Assembly (NCBI RefSeq): GCF_000799465.1
Contig: NZ_JUGU01000001.1
Coordinates: forward strand, 3,368,501-3,432,500
DNA: 64,000 nt
DNA from: Psychroserpens sp. Hel_I_66
GTDB lineage: Bacteria; Bacteroidota; Bacteroidia; Flavobacteriales; Flavobacteriaceae
Direction: 5' to 3'
Shown: positions 32,501 to 40,231 of the stretch, one piece after another
Numbering within the stretch: position 1 is the stretch's first letter
Layout: the number at the start of each line of letters is the position of its first letter
Notes under the pieces: generated by a model
Databases searched by the model: none
What the model saw: only the letters and a program-made list of their open reading frames with translations
What the model was told of the DNA's origin: nothing
Position numbers and translations under genes: made by a program

Positions 32501-33278
32501 AGTCATTAAAAGTGAAGACACTTTTCTAATCGGCTATGTGCTGTTTGATAAACTCGATGGCTTTGCCGAAGTCGATGTGGTAGAAAATGCCCAAGCCTTG
32601 ATTCAAGAAAATATTGACAACGGTTCGCTGGTCGTGCCGCAAGGTATTAGCTATCGTTTTACCGGAACTTATGAAAATCAGTTGCGAGCAGAAAAAACCT
32701 TGTCGGTTGTCGTACCACTCTGTTTGCTGGTTATTTTCTTGATTTTGTATTTCCAGTTCAGGTCGGTTTCTACATCGCTTATGGTCTTTACCGCCATTGC
32801 CGTAGCCTTTGCAGGTGGTTTCATTATGATTTGGTTGTATGGGCAAGAATGGTTTTTCAACTTCGGCTTTTTCGGCGAAAATCTGCGGGACTTATTCAAT
32901 ATGAAAACCATCAATTTAAGTGTGGCCGTATGGGTAGGTTTTATCGCCCTGTTCGGTATTGCAACGGATGATGGTGTGGTAATGGCCACTTATTTAGACC
33001 AATCTTTCAAAAGCAACGAGCCAGATAATAAAAAAGCCATACGTCTCGCCACCTTGGAAGCCGCAGGAAAACGTATCCGCCCGTGTTTAATGACAACCGT
33101 TACGACGGTGCTGGCACTACTGCCCGTACTCACATCTACAGGAAAGGGAAGCGATATAATGATACCAATGGCAATACCCATTTTCGGTGGGATGATTATA
33201 GATATTACATCCTACTTTTTAGTACCAGTATTATATAGCTGGAAAAAAGAGTACCAACTTAAACGAGCAAACAAATGA
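29526..33278 (+). CDS. cusA: CusA/CzcA-family heavy-metal RND efflux pump, long form
   Basis: 1250 residues, about 200 more than Escherichia coli CusA. The HME-RND signature in helix 4 is present (Gly-Thr-Met-Val-Asp-Val-Gly-Val-Ile-Leu-Ala-Glu-Asn), as are the N-terminal periplasmic porter segment (Asp-Ile-Glu-Asp-Gln-Ile-Thr-Tyr-Pro-Leu) and Gln-Thr-Gly-Met-Arg-Ala-Pro-Met-Gly-Ile, near the methionine ligand region of CusA. Extra length comes from a membrane insert (about 535-650, several added helices) and a hydrophilic periplasmic insert (about 742-828). It exports Cu(I) or a related cation with the TolC-like and CusB-like partners. It overlaps the TolC-like gene by 4 bp. Confidence 0.88.
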   Translation: MLNKSIKFLIENKLVAVLILALFVGWGVVNAPFNWETGFLPTDPVAVDAIPDIGENQQIVFTKWQGRSPQDIEDQITYPLTTSLLGIPGVKTIRSSSMFGFSSIYIIFEEDIEFYWSRSRILEKLNSLPANLLPDGVNPSLGPDATGLGQIFWYTLEGRDKDGNVTGGWDLQELRSIQDYYVKYGLSSAGGVSEVASIGGYVQEYQVDVDPEKMRQYNIGLSAIVKAVKQSNQDIGAQTLEINQAEYLVRGLGYVKSVADIENAVVTSENFTSIRIKDIATVHLGPQTRRGILDKEGAEVVGGVVVARYGANPLEVINNVKAQIAEISSGLPTKTLADGRTSQVTIVPFYDRTELIQETLDTLNEALTLEILITILVIIIMVFNLRASILISGLLPVAVLMVFITMKLFNVDANIVALSGIAIAIGTMVDVGVILAENMIRHLEDEKLRLNENGKEYSTNEIIYNATAEVSGAILTAVLTTIISFLPVFTMIGAEGKLFRPLAFTKTMALTASLIIALFIIPPIAAFLFRKTSVRERTQYAINSALVLLGILAIVYGYWLGLILIAFAITSFLKMRGTLSRKRKNLIDIIISSVAIVFLLATYWRPLGFDRSIVMNLIFVSIICFGLLGVFSIFRIYYERILRWALQNRYLFLIVPATVLTLGILIMRNTGKEFMPALNEGSFLLMPTSLPHAGVEENKRVLQQLDMAVASIPEIETVVGKSGRTESALDPAPLSMYENVIQYKSEYMRNKNGERQRYRVNDDGLFVLKNDKFIINPNNEIDDDANYEASQLKTNATHSDLIEDGSGEYYRNWRPEIDSPDDIWNEIVKVTKFPGVTSAPKLQPIETRLVMLQTGMRAPMGIKVKGPDLKTIEAFGLQLEDILKQAEGVKEQAVFADRIVGKPYLLIDIKREQLARYGVSVMDVQEVLKVAVGGMPLTQTVEGRERYAVRVRYPRELRANPDDLKNIYVPVEKGSPVPLGELVEIRYEQGPQVIKSEDTFLIGYVLFDKLDGFAEVDVVENAQALIQENIDNGSLVVPQGISYRFTGTYENQLRAEKTLSVVVPLCLLVIFLILYFQFRSVSTSLMVFTAIAVAFAGGFIMIWLYGQEWFFNFGFFGENLRDLFNMKTINLSVAVWVGFIALFGIATDDGVVMATYLDQSFKSNEPDNKKAIRLATLEAAGKRIRPCLMTTVTTVLALLPVLTSTGKGSDIMIPMAIPIFGGMIIDITSYFLVPVLYSWKKEYQLKRANK
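31256..31275. repeat. Coding palindrome, copy 1 (in cusA)
   Basis: A perfect 20-bp palindrome built on CGCTTTCGCGAAAGCG. It is read here as Thr-Leu-Ser-Arg-Lys-Arg in a cytoplasmic loop of the extra membrane insert of the pump. Confidence 0.9.
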
Positions 33279-34492
33279 AAAATATAAAAATTATTACCTG
33301 TCTTTTGTTTGTTTCCGCTTTCGCGAAAGCGCAACAACTACAATCATACATTGAAGAGGCACAATCTAACAACCCCGAGATTCAAGCCTTTGAACTGCGC
33401 TATAACATCGCCGAAGAAAAAGTGAACGAAGCAAACTGGCTGCCTAATACTGAAGTGAGTGCTGGGTACTTTGTCAGTGAGCCCGAGACCCGTGTTGGGG
33501 CGCAGAGAGCACGTATTGGCTTTAAGCAAATGTTGCCTTGGTTCGGGACCATAACGGCAAGGGAAAATTATGCCAGTTCAATGGCTGATGCTGAATATGT
33601 GGAAATCATAATTGCCAAAAGAAAACTGGCACTTTCTGTAGCTCAATCCTATTATCGTTTGTATGAAATACAAGCAAAGCAAAGGGTGCTCGATAAGAAC
33701 ATTAAACTATTAGAAACCTATGAGCGTCTTGCCCTTACATCGGTTGAAGTAGGCAAGGCATCTTCTGTTGACGTTTTGAGATTACAGATTCGTCAAAATG
33801 AATTGCAACAGCAAAAAGAGGTGCTCGAAGAGGAATTTGGGTCAGAACAAATCACCTTCAATAAGCTACTCAATCGTGATGGAACTATGATGGTTGATGT
33901 GGTCACATTAATGGAAATTCCAAGTGAAAACGCCGTATCTGGTAGAGATGCACTATCACTTAATCCTGAACTGCTTAAATATGATAAACTCTACGAATCG
34001 ATAGCACAATCTGAATTGCTCAACCAGCGTGAGGCATTACCTATGTTTGGTTTTGGCGTTGATTATCTACCAGTGAGCGAGCGAGCGGATATGAATCCAA
34101 TAGACAATGGAAAGGATATACTAATGCCTATGGTTTCAGTTTCCATTCCCATTTTTAATAATCGGTATAAATCTATTTCAAGGCAAAATGACTTGCGCCA
34201 ACAAGAAATCGAGACTCAAAAAGCACAACGATTGAATGTTTTGGAATCCGCTTTCGCAAAAGCAATATCGCAACGCAACCAAGCACGAATAGCATATAAT
34301 ACACAAGAGAACAATCTGAAACAAGCAGAAGATGCTGAAGAAATTCTCATTAAAAACTATGAAACGGGCTCCATTGATTTTAATGATGTGCTGGATATCC
34401 AAGAGTTACAGCTCAAATTTCAGTTAAATCAAGTGGAATCGATACAGAAGCATTACACACAATCTGCAATTGTTAATTACCTAATCAACTAA
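33275..34492 (+). CDS. TolC-family outer-membrane efflux protein (CusC-like)
   Basis: 405 residues. The signal peptide ends at Ser-Ala-Phe-Ala-Lys-Ala followed by Gln-Gln; these residues are encoded by the coding palindrome, so the repeat lies at the signal peptidase site. The mature part has the two-fold helical pattern of outer-membrane efflux proteins with long amphipathic helices (Ser-Val-Ala-Gln-Ser-Tyr-Tyr-Arg-Leu and Tyr-Glu-Thr-Gly-Ser-Ile-Asp-Phe-Asn-Asp-Val-Leu). It is at the short end for the family. It overlaps cusA by 4 bp and forms the exit duct for that pump. Confidence 0.85.
   Translation: MKNIKIITCLLFVSAFAKAQQLQSYIEEAQSNNPEIQAFELRYNIAEEKVNEANWLPNTEVSAGYFVSEPETRVGAQRARIGFKQMLPWFGTITARENYASSMADAEYVEIIIAKRKLALSVAQSYYRLYEIQAKQRVLDKNIKLLETYERLALTSVEVGKASSVDVLRLQIRQNELQQQKEVLEEEFGSEQITFNKLLNRDGTMMVDVVTLMEIPSENAVSGRDALSLNPELLKYDKLYESIAQSELLNQREALPMFGFGVDYLPVSERADMNPIDNGKDILMPMVSVSIPIFNNRYKSISRQNDLRQQEIETQKAQRLNVLESAFAKAISQRNQARIAYNTQENNLKQAEDAEEILIKNYETGSIDFNDVLDIQELQLKFQLNQVESIQKHYTQSAIVNYLIN
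33316..33331. repeat. Coding palindrome, copy 2 (in the TolC-like gene)
   Basis: Perfect CGCTTTCGCGAAAGCG, read as part of Ser-Ala-Phe-Ala-Lys-Ala at the end of the signal peptide. Confidence 0.9.
34249..34264. repeat. Degenerate coding palindrome (in the TolC-like gene)
   Basis: CGCTTTCGCAAAAGCA differs from the core at two positions and still encodes Ser-Ala-Phe-Ala-Lys-Ala. It looks like an older, decaying copy in the same gene and frame as copy 2. Confidence 0.6.
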
Positions 34493-34495
34493 CCG

Positions 34496-35062
34496 ATGGA
34501 AAAGAAATTATTCATAAAAAATATGGTTTGTAATCGCTGTATTAAGGCAATCGAGAGTGATGTTGAAAAATTAGGAATTCACTTAAAACATATTGAATTG
34601 GGTTCTATTATTTACGAAGAGAAATCTATAGATGATTTTGAGAATATAAAAAATGTTTTGGAGAACAATGGATTTATAATTTTACTGGCGCAAGACCAGC
34701 AACTAGTAGAACAAATTAAAATTGAACTCATCAAGTTACTGCAAAAACTGCCTTTGCAATTGGAAAAAACTCTCTCTAAATATTTAGAAAGCACGATGAG
34801 TATCGAGTACTCAAAAATCAGTAAGATTTTTTCATTTAATGAAAGTATAACTATAGAAAAATACTTTATCAAGTTAAAAATAGAAAAAGTAAAAGAATTG
34901 ATACATTTACAAGAAAACAACTTTACAGAAATTTCACAACTACTTGATTATAGCAATGTCAATCATTTAAGTAGGCTATTTAAGAATGAAACTGGTATGA
35001 GTTTGACTAATTATAAGAATAATCAAAAAAGTATTAGAAACCCTTTAGATCAAATAAGGTAG
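34496..35062 (+). CDS. AraC-type regulator with N-terminal HMA-like metal-binding domain
   Basis: 188 residues. Residues 1-65 resemble an HMA fold with Asn-Met-Val-Cys12-Asn-Arg-Cys15 in the copper-loop position. Residues of about 95-180 are an AraC helix-turn-helix pair: Ile-Glu-Lys-Tyr-Phe-Ile-Lys-Leu-Lys-Ile-Glu-Lys-Val, Ser-Gln-Leu-Leu-Asp-Tyr-Ser-Asn-Val-Asn-His-Leu-Ser-Arg-Leu-Phe-Lys and Gly-Met-Ser-Leu-Thr-Asn-Tyr. The usual cupin sensor is replaced by a metallochaperone-like sensor. It starts 3 bp after the TolC-like gene and lies upstream of the multicopper oxidase, so it is probably the copper-responsive activator of this block. Confidence 0.75.
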   Translation: MEKKLFIKNMVCNRCIKAIESDVEKLGIHLKHIELGSIIYEEKSIDDFENIKNVLENNGFIILLAQDQQLVEQIKIELIKLLQKLPLQLEKTLSKYLESTMSIEYSKISKIFSFNESITIEKYFIKLKIEKVKELIHLQENNFTEISQLLDYSNVNHLSRLFKNETGMSLTNYKNNQKSIRNPLDQIR

Positions 35063-35146
35063 ATAAGAACCATAATTATGATACAAAAAGCTTTAAATCA
35101 AAAGTAATTTCGTGTCAACAAAATAAAAGCTAAAATAAAAACTAAA

Positions 35147-37570
35147 ATGAAAACTAAAATGAAAACTAAAATAATATTGTTGTTTTTGGTTGGGTTAACT
35201 ACAGGTGTTTATGCACAAGACACACAAGGAAATATAGATAACCTTCCAGTAAGAGAACACACTATTACCTTACGTGAGGCTACGGTAAATAAAGCAGGGA
35301 AAGACGTTATGGGAATGACCGTTAACGGAACAATTCCTGGTCCTACCTTAGAATTTACAGAAGGGGAATATGCGGTAATATATGTAAAAAATGAAATGAG
35401 TGTAGAAACCTCAGTGCATTGGCACGGACTTTTACTTCCAAACTTTTACGATGGTGTACCGTACTTAAACACACCACCTATAGAGCCAGGACATACACAG
35501 AAATACGAATTTCCTATCAAACAATCTGGAACCTATTGGTACCATTCCCATACAATGTTACAAGAACAAAGTGGTGTTTATGGGTCAATAGTAATTCAGC
35601 CTAAAGAAAAAGTGTTGGATTATGATAAGGAATTGGTGTTGGTATTATCTGATTGGACAAATGAAAAGCCAATGAATGTACTGCGTAATTTAAAACGTGG
35701 CAACGAATGGTATGGTATTAAAAAAGGAACAGCTACACCACTTAACCAAGTAATTGCACGTGGCGCTTTTGGTGCACAATTAGATTTTTGGAGACAGCGT
35801 ATGGAAGGTGCAGATATAGCAGATGTATACTATCCGGCATTTTTGATTAATGGAGAAGAAACAATTGAGTACCCAGAATTTAAACCTGGCGAAAAAATTC
35901 GATTGAGAATGATTAATGGAGGAGCTTCTACCTCTTTTTGGATGACTTTTGGCGGGGAAGCGCCTGTACTGGTTTCTTCAGATGGATTAGATGTGGTTCC
36001 TGTCGAAAGAAATAAAACTTTTATAGGAGTAGCCGAAACGTATGATTTTATTGTCACGGTACCAAAAGAAGGTAAGATGGAATTTAGAATTACTGCACAA
36101 GATGGTTCTGGTACAGCCTCTGCTTTTATAGGTAATGGTACAATTTTACCTGCAATGGATGTTGCTCGACCAGATAAAATCGGGATGATGCAGAAAATGG
36201 CTAAAATGGATATGAAAATGGGTGCACACGCCTTAAAATTTCAGCCAGGTAAGGATGAGCGTTTTGAGATGAAAGAGGAATACGGGATGCAGATGGATAA
36301 AATGGAAGGAATGAAAATGGATGGAGAGATGAAAATGGATCATTCTAAAATGGAAATGCCTAAAGACTCTATGCGAATGGATCATTCTAAAATGAAAGGT
36401 ATGAAGATGGATCATTCAAAAATGTCTGGAATGGATATGAATAAGCCAAAAGATACTACAGAAATGGGTAAGATGGACCATTCTAATATGGCAGGAATGG
36501 ATATGAAGAAAGACAAAACAATGTCTGGAATGAAGATGGAAGGAATGGATCTATTTGCCGAATACAATTATGATTATTTGAAATCGCCCAACAAAACAAC
36601 ATACGACAAAGATGTTCCCGTTAAGGAAATATTACTAAATCTTACTGGTAATATGAATCGTTACATCTGGAGTATGAATGGTGTACCATTATCTGAGGCG
36701 GATAATATTAAAATAAATAATAAGGAAGTAACGCGCATTACATTCAATAACCTGACGATGATGCACCACCCAATGCACTTGCACGGTCACTTTTTTAGAG
36801 TAATTAATGAAAATGGAGAATACTCGCCATTAAAGCACACGGTAAATGTGCCACCAATGCAAAAAATGACCATAGAATTTTATGGAAATAATGGCGATGA
36901 GGCTGGAGACTGGTTTTTCCATTGCCACATTTTATATCATATGATGGGTGGTATGGCGCGAGTCGTATCTTATGATACACCAAGAGACCCAAGAATGGAT
37001 GAATTTCCGGCTTCTAAAATTATTGAAGAAACTGATTTATGGTACACGTGGGGATTAGCAGATGCCGCATCACATACTACTGGTTTTATTTTTACAGCAT
37101 CTAATATAAGAAATCAATTTAATGCTTCTTTTGAATATGGTTGGAACCAGAATCTGGAAGGAGAATTCACTTATGAACGCTACTTGCACGATTATTTGAG
37201 AGTTTTTGGAGGAGTTAATATTGAGAATTCAACACGTGATAGCTTAGATGAATTTAGTACCACAGCAGTTGTTGGAGTTAGATATTTAACACCTTATTTA
37301 TTCAATTTAGATGTGCGTGTTGATAATAAATTAAGACCAAGAATTGGTGTAGGCCGTAGTATAATGATATTCCCTAAACTGTCTTTATTTGGTTACTATG
37401 AATACCAAATAGATTTAGGTTTCGTAGATGACCTACCTATGAATAAAGACTTTACTTCAGAAACAGTATGGAGTGCAGGAGCCGAATATATGCTATCTAG
37501 AAATTTCTCGCTAATGGGAAGTTATGATAACCGCTTTGGAGCTGGCGGAGGATTATCCGTAAGATTTTAA
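35147..37570 (+). CDS. Multicopper oxidase with Met-rich segment and CopB-like C-terminal barrel
   Basis: 807 residues. Signal peptide (about 1-24, ending Val-Tyr-Ala-Gln). Copper ligands of a three-domain laccase/CopA: His91-Trp-His93-Gly, Trp-Tyr-His-Ser-His, His-His-Pro-Met-His-Leu-His-Gly and His-Cys-His-Ile-Leu-Tyr-His-Met. Residues of about 375-467 hold a Met-rich insert with repeated Met-Asp-His-Ser-Lys-Met. From about residue 620 to the end the sequence is beta-barrel-like and resembles CopB. It should oxidise Cu(I) in the periplasm or at the outer membrane. Two ATGs lie 12 bp apart at the start; either could serve. Confidence 0.85.
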   Translation: MKTKMKTKIILLFLVGLTTGVYAQDTQGNIDNLPVREHTITLREATVNKAGKDVMGMTVNGTIPGPTLEFTEGEYAVIYVKNEMSVETSVHWHGLLLPNFYDGVPYLNTPPIEPGHTQKYEFPIKQSGTYWYHSHTMLQEQSGVYGSIVIQPKEKVLDYDKELVLVLSDWTNEKPMNVLRNLKRGNEWYGIKKGTATPLNQVIARGAFGAQLDFWRQRMEGADIADVYYPAFLINGEETIEYPEFKPGEKIRLRMINGGASTSFWMTFGGEAPVLVSSDGLDVVPVERNKTFIGVAETYDFIVTVPKEGKMEFRITAQDGSGTASAFIGNGTILPAMDVARPDKIGMMQKMAKMDMKMGAHALKFQPGKDERFEMKEEYGMQMDKMEGMKMDGEMKMDHSKMEMPKDSMRMDHSKMKGMKMDHSKMSGMDMNKPKDTTEMGKMDHSNMAGMDMKKDKTMSGMKMEGMDLFAEYNYDYLKSPNKTTYDKDVPVKEILLNLTGNMNRYIWSMNGVPLSEADNIKINNKEVTRITFNNLTMMHHPMHLHGHFFRVINENGEYSPLKHTVNVPPMQKMTIEFYGNNGDEAGDWFFHCHILYHMMGGMARVVSYDTPRDPRMDEFPASKIIEETDLWYTWGLADAASHTTGFIFTASNIRNQFNASFEYGWNQNLEGEFTYERYLHDYLRVFGGVNIENSTRDSLDEFSTTAVVGVRYLTPYLFNLDVRVDNKLRPRIGVGRSIMIFPKLSLFGYYEYQIDLGFVDDLPMNKDFTSETVWSAGAEYMLSRNFSLMGSYDNRFGAGGGLSVRF

Positions 37571-37608
37571 ACTTGAATATTAACTATTAACTGTAAATTT
37601 TAAATATT

Positions 37609-37929
37609 ATGAAAAATCAAAAATTGATTGAAGCGCTTAACAATTGTGTAGCGCATTGTAACCATTGTGCAGATGCCTGTCTTGATGAAGATATGGTAAA
37701 AATGATGGTAGACTGTATTCGTACAGATAGAGATTGTGCAGAAATCTGTAGTGCCACAGTAAAATTACTTGCTATGGATTCCGCTTTCGCGAAAGCGATG
37801 GTAGAAATCTGTCACAAAGTTTGTGTTAAATGTGCCGATGAATGCAAAGGTCACGATCATCAACATTGCAAAGATTGCGCGGAAGCGTGTCGTAAGTGTG
37901 CTGATGCTTGTGAAGCATATTTAGCCTAA
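37609..37929 (+). CDS. Four-helix bundle copper-binding protein (DUF326, Csp-like)
   Basis: 106 residues without signal peptide, so cytosolic. About 16 cysteines are spaced along amphipathic helices (Cys-Val-Ala-His-Cys-Asn-His-Cys, Cys-Arg-Thr-like spacing, Cys-Lys-Asp-Cys-Ala-Glu-Ala-Cys), as in Csp copper-storage proteins that fill a four-helix bundle with Cu(I). Helix 3 begins with Ser-Ala-Phe-Ala-Lys-Ala, encoded by the coding palindrome. It is likely to buffer or store copper inside the cell. Confidence 0.85.
   Translation: MKNQKLIEALNNCVAHCNHCADACLDEDMVKMMVDCIRTDRDCAEICSATVKLLAMDSAFAKAMVEICHKVCVKCADECKGHDHQHCKDCAEACRKCADACEAYLA
37782..37797. repeat. Coding palindrome, copy 3 (in the Csp-like gene)
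   Basis: Perfect CGCTTTCGCGAAAGCG, read as part of Ser-Ala-Phe-Ala-Lys-Ala at the start of a helix. Confidence 0.9.
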
Positions 37930-37936
37930 AAAGTGG

Positions 37937-37968
37937 AGAGACTCTTATTGTTATTGTTAAGAGTCTCT
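37937..37968 (+). terminator. Hairpin after the Csp-like gene
   Basis: AGAGACTCTTA and TAAGAGTCTCT form a perfect 11-bp stem with a 10-nt loop, 8 bp after the stop codon. There is no T-run after it, so termination may be partial or it may act as a 3' stabiliser. Confidence 0.6.
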
Positions 37969-38006
37969 ATACCATCAAAATTAAGTAACCTCAAAATTAA
38001 AAAATA

Positions 38007-38645
38007 ATGAAAACAATTAATAGAAGTATTGGTATGGTAGCCTTAGTTGCTACAATGATTTTAGCAGTTTCCTGTAAAGACAACAAAAAAGAACACGATA
38101 ACTCAGATGGTCATCATTCAGAAATGAATGCAGATGATAACCAGTCTAAAATGAACCACGATAATAATAATAATAATGATGGTCATCACGATGGAGAAAG
38201 TAAGGAAATGGCAATGAATGGAAATGGTGCATCTCAAGTCATTTTAAATGACTATTTCAACCTCAAAGATGCTTTAGTATCTGATGATAATGCTAAGGCA
38301 AAAGAACTTGGTGCTACTCTTGCAAAAAGCTTCGGTAATCTTAATGTTTCAAATTATACAGACGCTCAAAAAGCTGATCTAAAAGACATTATTGAAGATG
38401 CGGTGGAGCACGCAGAGCATATTTCTGAAAGTGATATAGACCACCAGAGAGAGCATTTTAAAATCTTGAGTAAGGATGTAACCGATATGGTTGCAATCAC
38501 AGGAACAGAAAACACGCTATACCAACAATTTTGTCCAATGTACGATGGCGGGAGTAATTGGTTAAGTATGAGTGAAGAAGTAAGAAACCCTTACTACGGA
38601 AGTAAAATGCTGAAATGTGGTAAGGTGCAAAAAGAAATTAACTAG
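38007..38645 (+). CDS. DUF3347 lipoprotein
   Basis: 212 residues. Lipoprotein signal with Ala-Val-Ser-Cys23. A His/Met/Asp-rich linker (about 24-72) could bind metal. The DUF3347 domain (about 75-212) ends with the conserved run [11 protein letters not shown] and Arg-Asn-Pro-Tyr-Tyr-Gly followed by Met-Leu-Lys-Cys-Gly. The same domain is at the C-terminus of the CusB-like adaptor here and in the paralogue at 39122..39676. A CusF-like metallochaperone role is plausible but inferred. Its stop abuts the next start. Confidence 0.8.
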   Translation: MKTINRSIGMVALVATMILAVSCKDNKKEHDNSDGHHSEMNADDNQSKMNHDNNNNNDGHHDGESKEMAMNGNGASQVILNDYFNLKDALVSDDNAKAKELGATLAKSFGNLNVSNYTDAQKADLKDIIEDAVEHAEHISESDIDHQREHFKILSKDVTDMVAITGTENTLYQQFCPMYDGGSNWLSMSEEVRNPYYGSKMLKCGKVQKEIN

Positions 38646-39098
38646 ATGAAGATTGTAAAAATCATAGCATTAGTATTATTGGTAGCGTTTGTGGGAATTC
38701 AATTTATTCCCACAGAACGCAACCAAAGCGATACAGTACCCCAAACTGATTTTATGTTCGTACATAACGTTCCTGAGACTATTCAGAATAAGTTACAGGT
38801 ATCGTGCTATGATTGTCATAGTAATAATACACAGTACCCTTGGTATAATAAAATCCAACCCGTGACTTGGTTCTTAGAAGACCATATAAAAGAAGGAAAG
38901 GCCGAACTTAATTTTAATGAATGGGATTCCCTATCCACTCGAAGAAAGAAAAGTAAACTTCGATCAATTATTAAACAAATAGAAAGCGGAGAAATGCCTT
39001 TAGATTCTTACACTTTAATTCATAAAGACGCAAAGTTCTCAAAGGAAGAAACGAATGAAATAATCAATTTCATCACACAATTAAAGGATAGTTTATAA
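38646..39098 (+). CDS. Haem-binding domain protein (single c-type motif)
   Basis: 150 residues with an N-terminal membrane anchor (about 4-20) and a periplasmic domain containing one Cys-Tyr-Asp-Cys-His motif followed by Ser-Asn-Asn-Thr-Gln-Tyr-Pro-Trp-Tyr-Asn, the hallmark of the small haem-binding domain family. Downstream Glu-Met-Pro-Leu could include the distal Met ligand. It probably carries electrons in the periplasm, perhaps linked to the copper oxidase. It begins directly after the DUF3347 gene stop. Confidence 0.8.
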   Translation: MKIVKIIALVLLVAFVGIQFIPTERNQSDTVPQTDFMFVHNVPETIQNKLQVSCYDCHSNNTQYPWYNKIQPVTWFLEDHIKEGKAELNFNEWDSLSTRRKKSKLRSIIKQIESGEMPLDSYTLIHKDAKFSKEETNEIINFITQLKDSL

Positions 39099-39121
39099 AC
39101 AATAATTAAATATTAAGGAAA

Positions 39122-39676
39122 ATGAAAAATTTAAAAATGAGTATAGCAGCAATGCTATTGTTAACAATTTCTTTTACCAATGCACAGGAAAAAGAAAAAA
39201 TGAATCACGGAGAAATGGAAATGGATCATAGTAAAATGATGAATATGAATAGTGATGCAAAAGCCGAAGCTATTTTAAGTGATTACTTCATATTAAAAGA
39301 TGCTTTGGTAGGAGATGATACTAAAAAAGCGGCACAATCAGGAACAAAATTGGTAGCCACTCTTAAAGCATTTGATATGAGTAGTTATACAAAAGAACAG
39401 CAAGAAGAGCTGGCCGATATCATAGAAGATGCTACCGAACACGCTGAGCATATAGCTGAAAGTGCTATAGACCATCAAAGAGAACATTTTAAAATCTTGA
39501 GTAAGGATATAGTGGATATGGTCGCAATTACAGGAACAAAAAACACCTTGTACCAACAATTTTGCCCTATGTATGATAAAGGTAGTGCTTGGTTGAGTGC
39601 AAGTGATGAAGTAAGAAATCCATATTACGGTAGTAAGATGCTAAAATGTGGGAAGGTTCAAAAGACTATTCAGTAG
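39122..39676 (+). CDS. Secreted DUF3347 protein
   Basis: 184 residues; signal peptide ends near Phe-Thr-Asn-Ala-Gln, followed by a short Met/His stretch ([13 protein letters not shown]). The DUF3347 domain is very similar to that of the lipoprotein at 38007, including the run from His-Gln-Arg-Glu-His-Phe to Lys-Cys-Gly-Lys-Val-Gln, so the two arose by local duplication. One is lipid-anchored and this one is soluble. The spaced Cys-Pro-Met and Leu-Lys-Cys-Gly cysteines may form a metal or disulfide site. Confidence 0.8.
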   Translation: MKNLKMSIAAMLLLTISFTNAQEKEKMNHGEMEMDHSKMMNMNSDAKAEAILSDYFILKDALVGDDTKKAAQSGTKLVATLKAFDMSSYTKEQQEELADIIEDATEHAEHIAESAIDHQREHFKILSKDIVDMVAITGTKNTLYQQFCPMYDKGSAWLSASDEVRNPYYGSKMLKCGKVQKTIQ

Positions 39677-39767
39677 GTAATTTCTGTCTTGGGGAGAGGT
39701 GTGTTTTAATTTGTTAGTTAATATTAAATCCCTTCCCATTTTAGAGTTACTCTGGGTAGTTATAAGA

Positions 39768-39824
39768 CCTGATAGGGAAGGAAGCAATGGTTGATGGTTA
39801 GTGTTAATTCCTTCCCTCGTCAGG
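39768..39824. repeat. Intergenic two-stem hairpin, copy 1
   Basis: Outer stem CCTGA/TCAGG, a small internal loop (2/3 nt), inner stem GGGAAGGAA/TTCCTTCCC (9 bp) and a 24-nt loop with GGTTGATGGTTAGTGTTAA. It belongs to a family of such elements in this part of the island whose stems differ in sequence but stay complementary. Confidence 0.75.
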
Positions 39825-39868
39825 CACAATTAATTTTGAAAAAGAAAAGTTGATTTGGTTAATAGCAG

Positions 39869-39928
39869 CCTGCACGTGGGAGAGAGATTAAATCCCTAAA
39901 ATAATAACATCTCTCTTCCTATGTCAGG
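39869..39928. repeat. Intergenic two-stem hairpin, copy 2
   Basis: Outer stem CCTG/CAGG, internal loop 5/5, inner stem of 11 bp (GGGAGAGAGAT with ATCTCTCTTCC, one G-U pair), 20-nt loop. The phrase TTGATTTGGTTAATAGC, which resembles the loop sequence of the other copies, lies just outside it on the 5' side. Confidence 0.7.
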
Positions 39929-39965
39929 CAATTAAAAATTTATGATGAAGAGAAGTTTAGTGAAG

Positions 39966-40039
39966 AGTACTTGATTGTGAGGGGTAAACATTTTGGTTGG
40001 TTATTGGTTAATAAAGGTTGCCTCTCATTTTCAAGTATT
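39966..40039. repeat. Intergenic two-stem hairpin, copy 3
   Basis: Outer stem TACTTGA/TCAAGTA (extended by weaker pairs), internal loop 3/3, inner stem TGAGGGG/CCTCTCA and a 36-nt loop with GGTTGGTTATTGGTTAATAA. Its flanks and outer stem are nearly the same as those of copy 4 at 43617, which is 3.6 kb away. Confidence 0.75.
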
Positions 40040-40078
40040 ATTTAAAGGATTTTGCATATAAAAAAGGATGATATAACA

Positions 40079-40219
40079 ATGAAAGAGTGTTGCAATACAG
40101 GTAATAGCAAAGTGCAAAATAAAAACCCGCTAAAGAAGTGGTTCAATTATATAATGTATGCTATTATAGCCCTCATAGTTTTTGGGGCCTTAGCACTACA
40201 ACTGATAGGGACTAATTAA
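40079..40219 (+). CDS. Small membrane protein with N-terminal Cys-Cys, 46 aa
   Basis: An ATG frame of 46 codons: Met-Lys-Glu-Cys4-Cys5, a basic stretch around Lys-Lys-Trp-Phe, then one membrane helix (about 23-43) and a short polar tail. An AAGGATG lies about 10 bp upstream of the start. It sits 13 bp before the DUF2231 gene in the same direction. The paired cysteines near the membrane suggest a metal or redox link, but no function is known to me. Confidence 0.6.
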   Translation: MKECCNTGNSKVQNKNPLKKWFNYIMYAIIALIVFGALALQLIGTN

Positions 40220-40231
40220 AAACCGTAAGAG

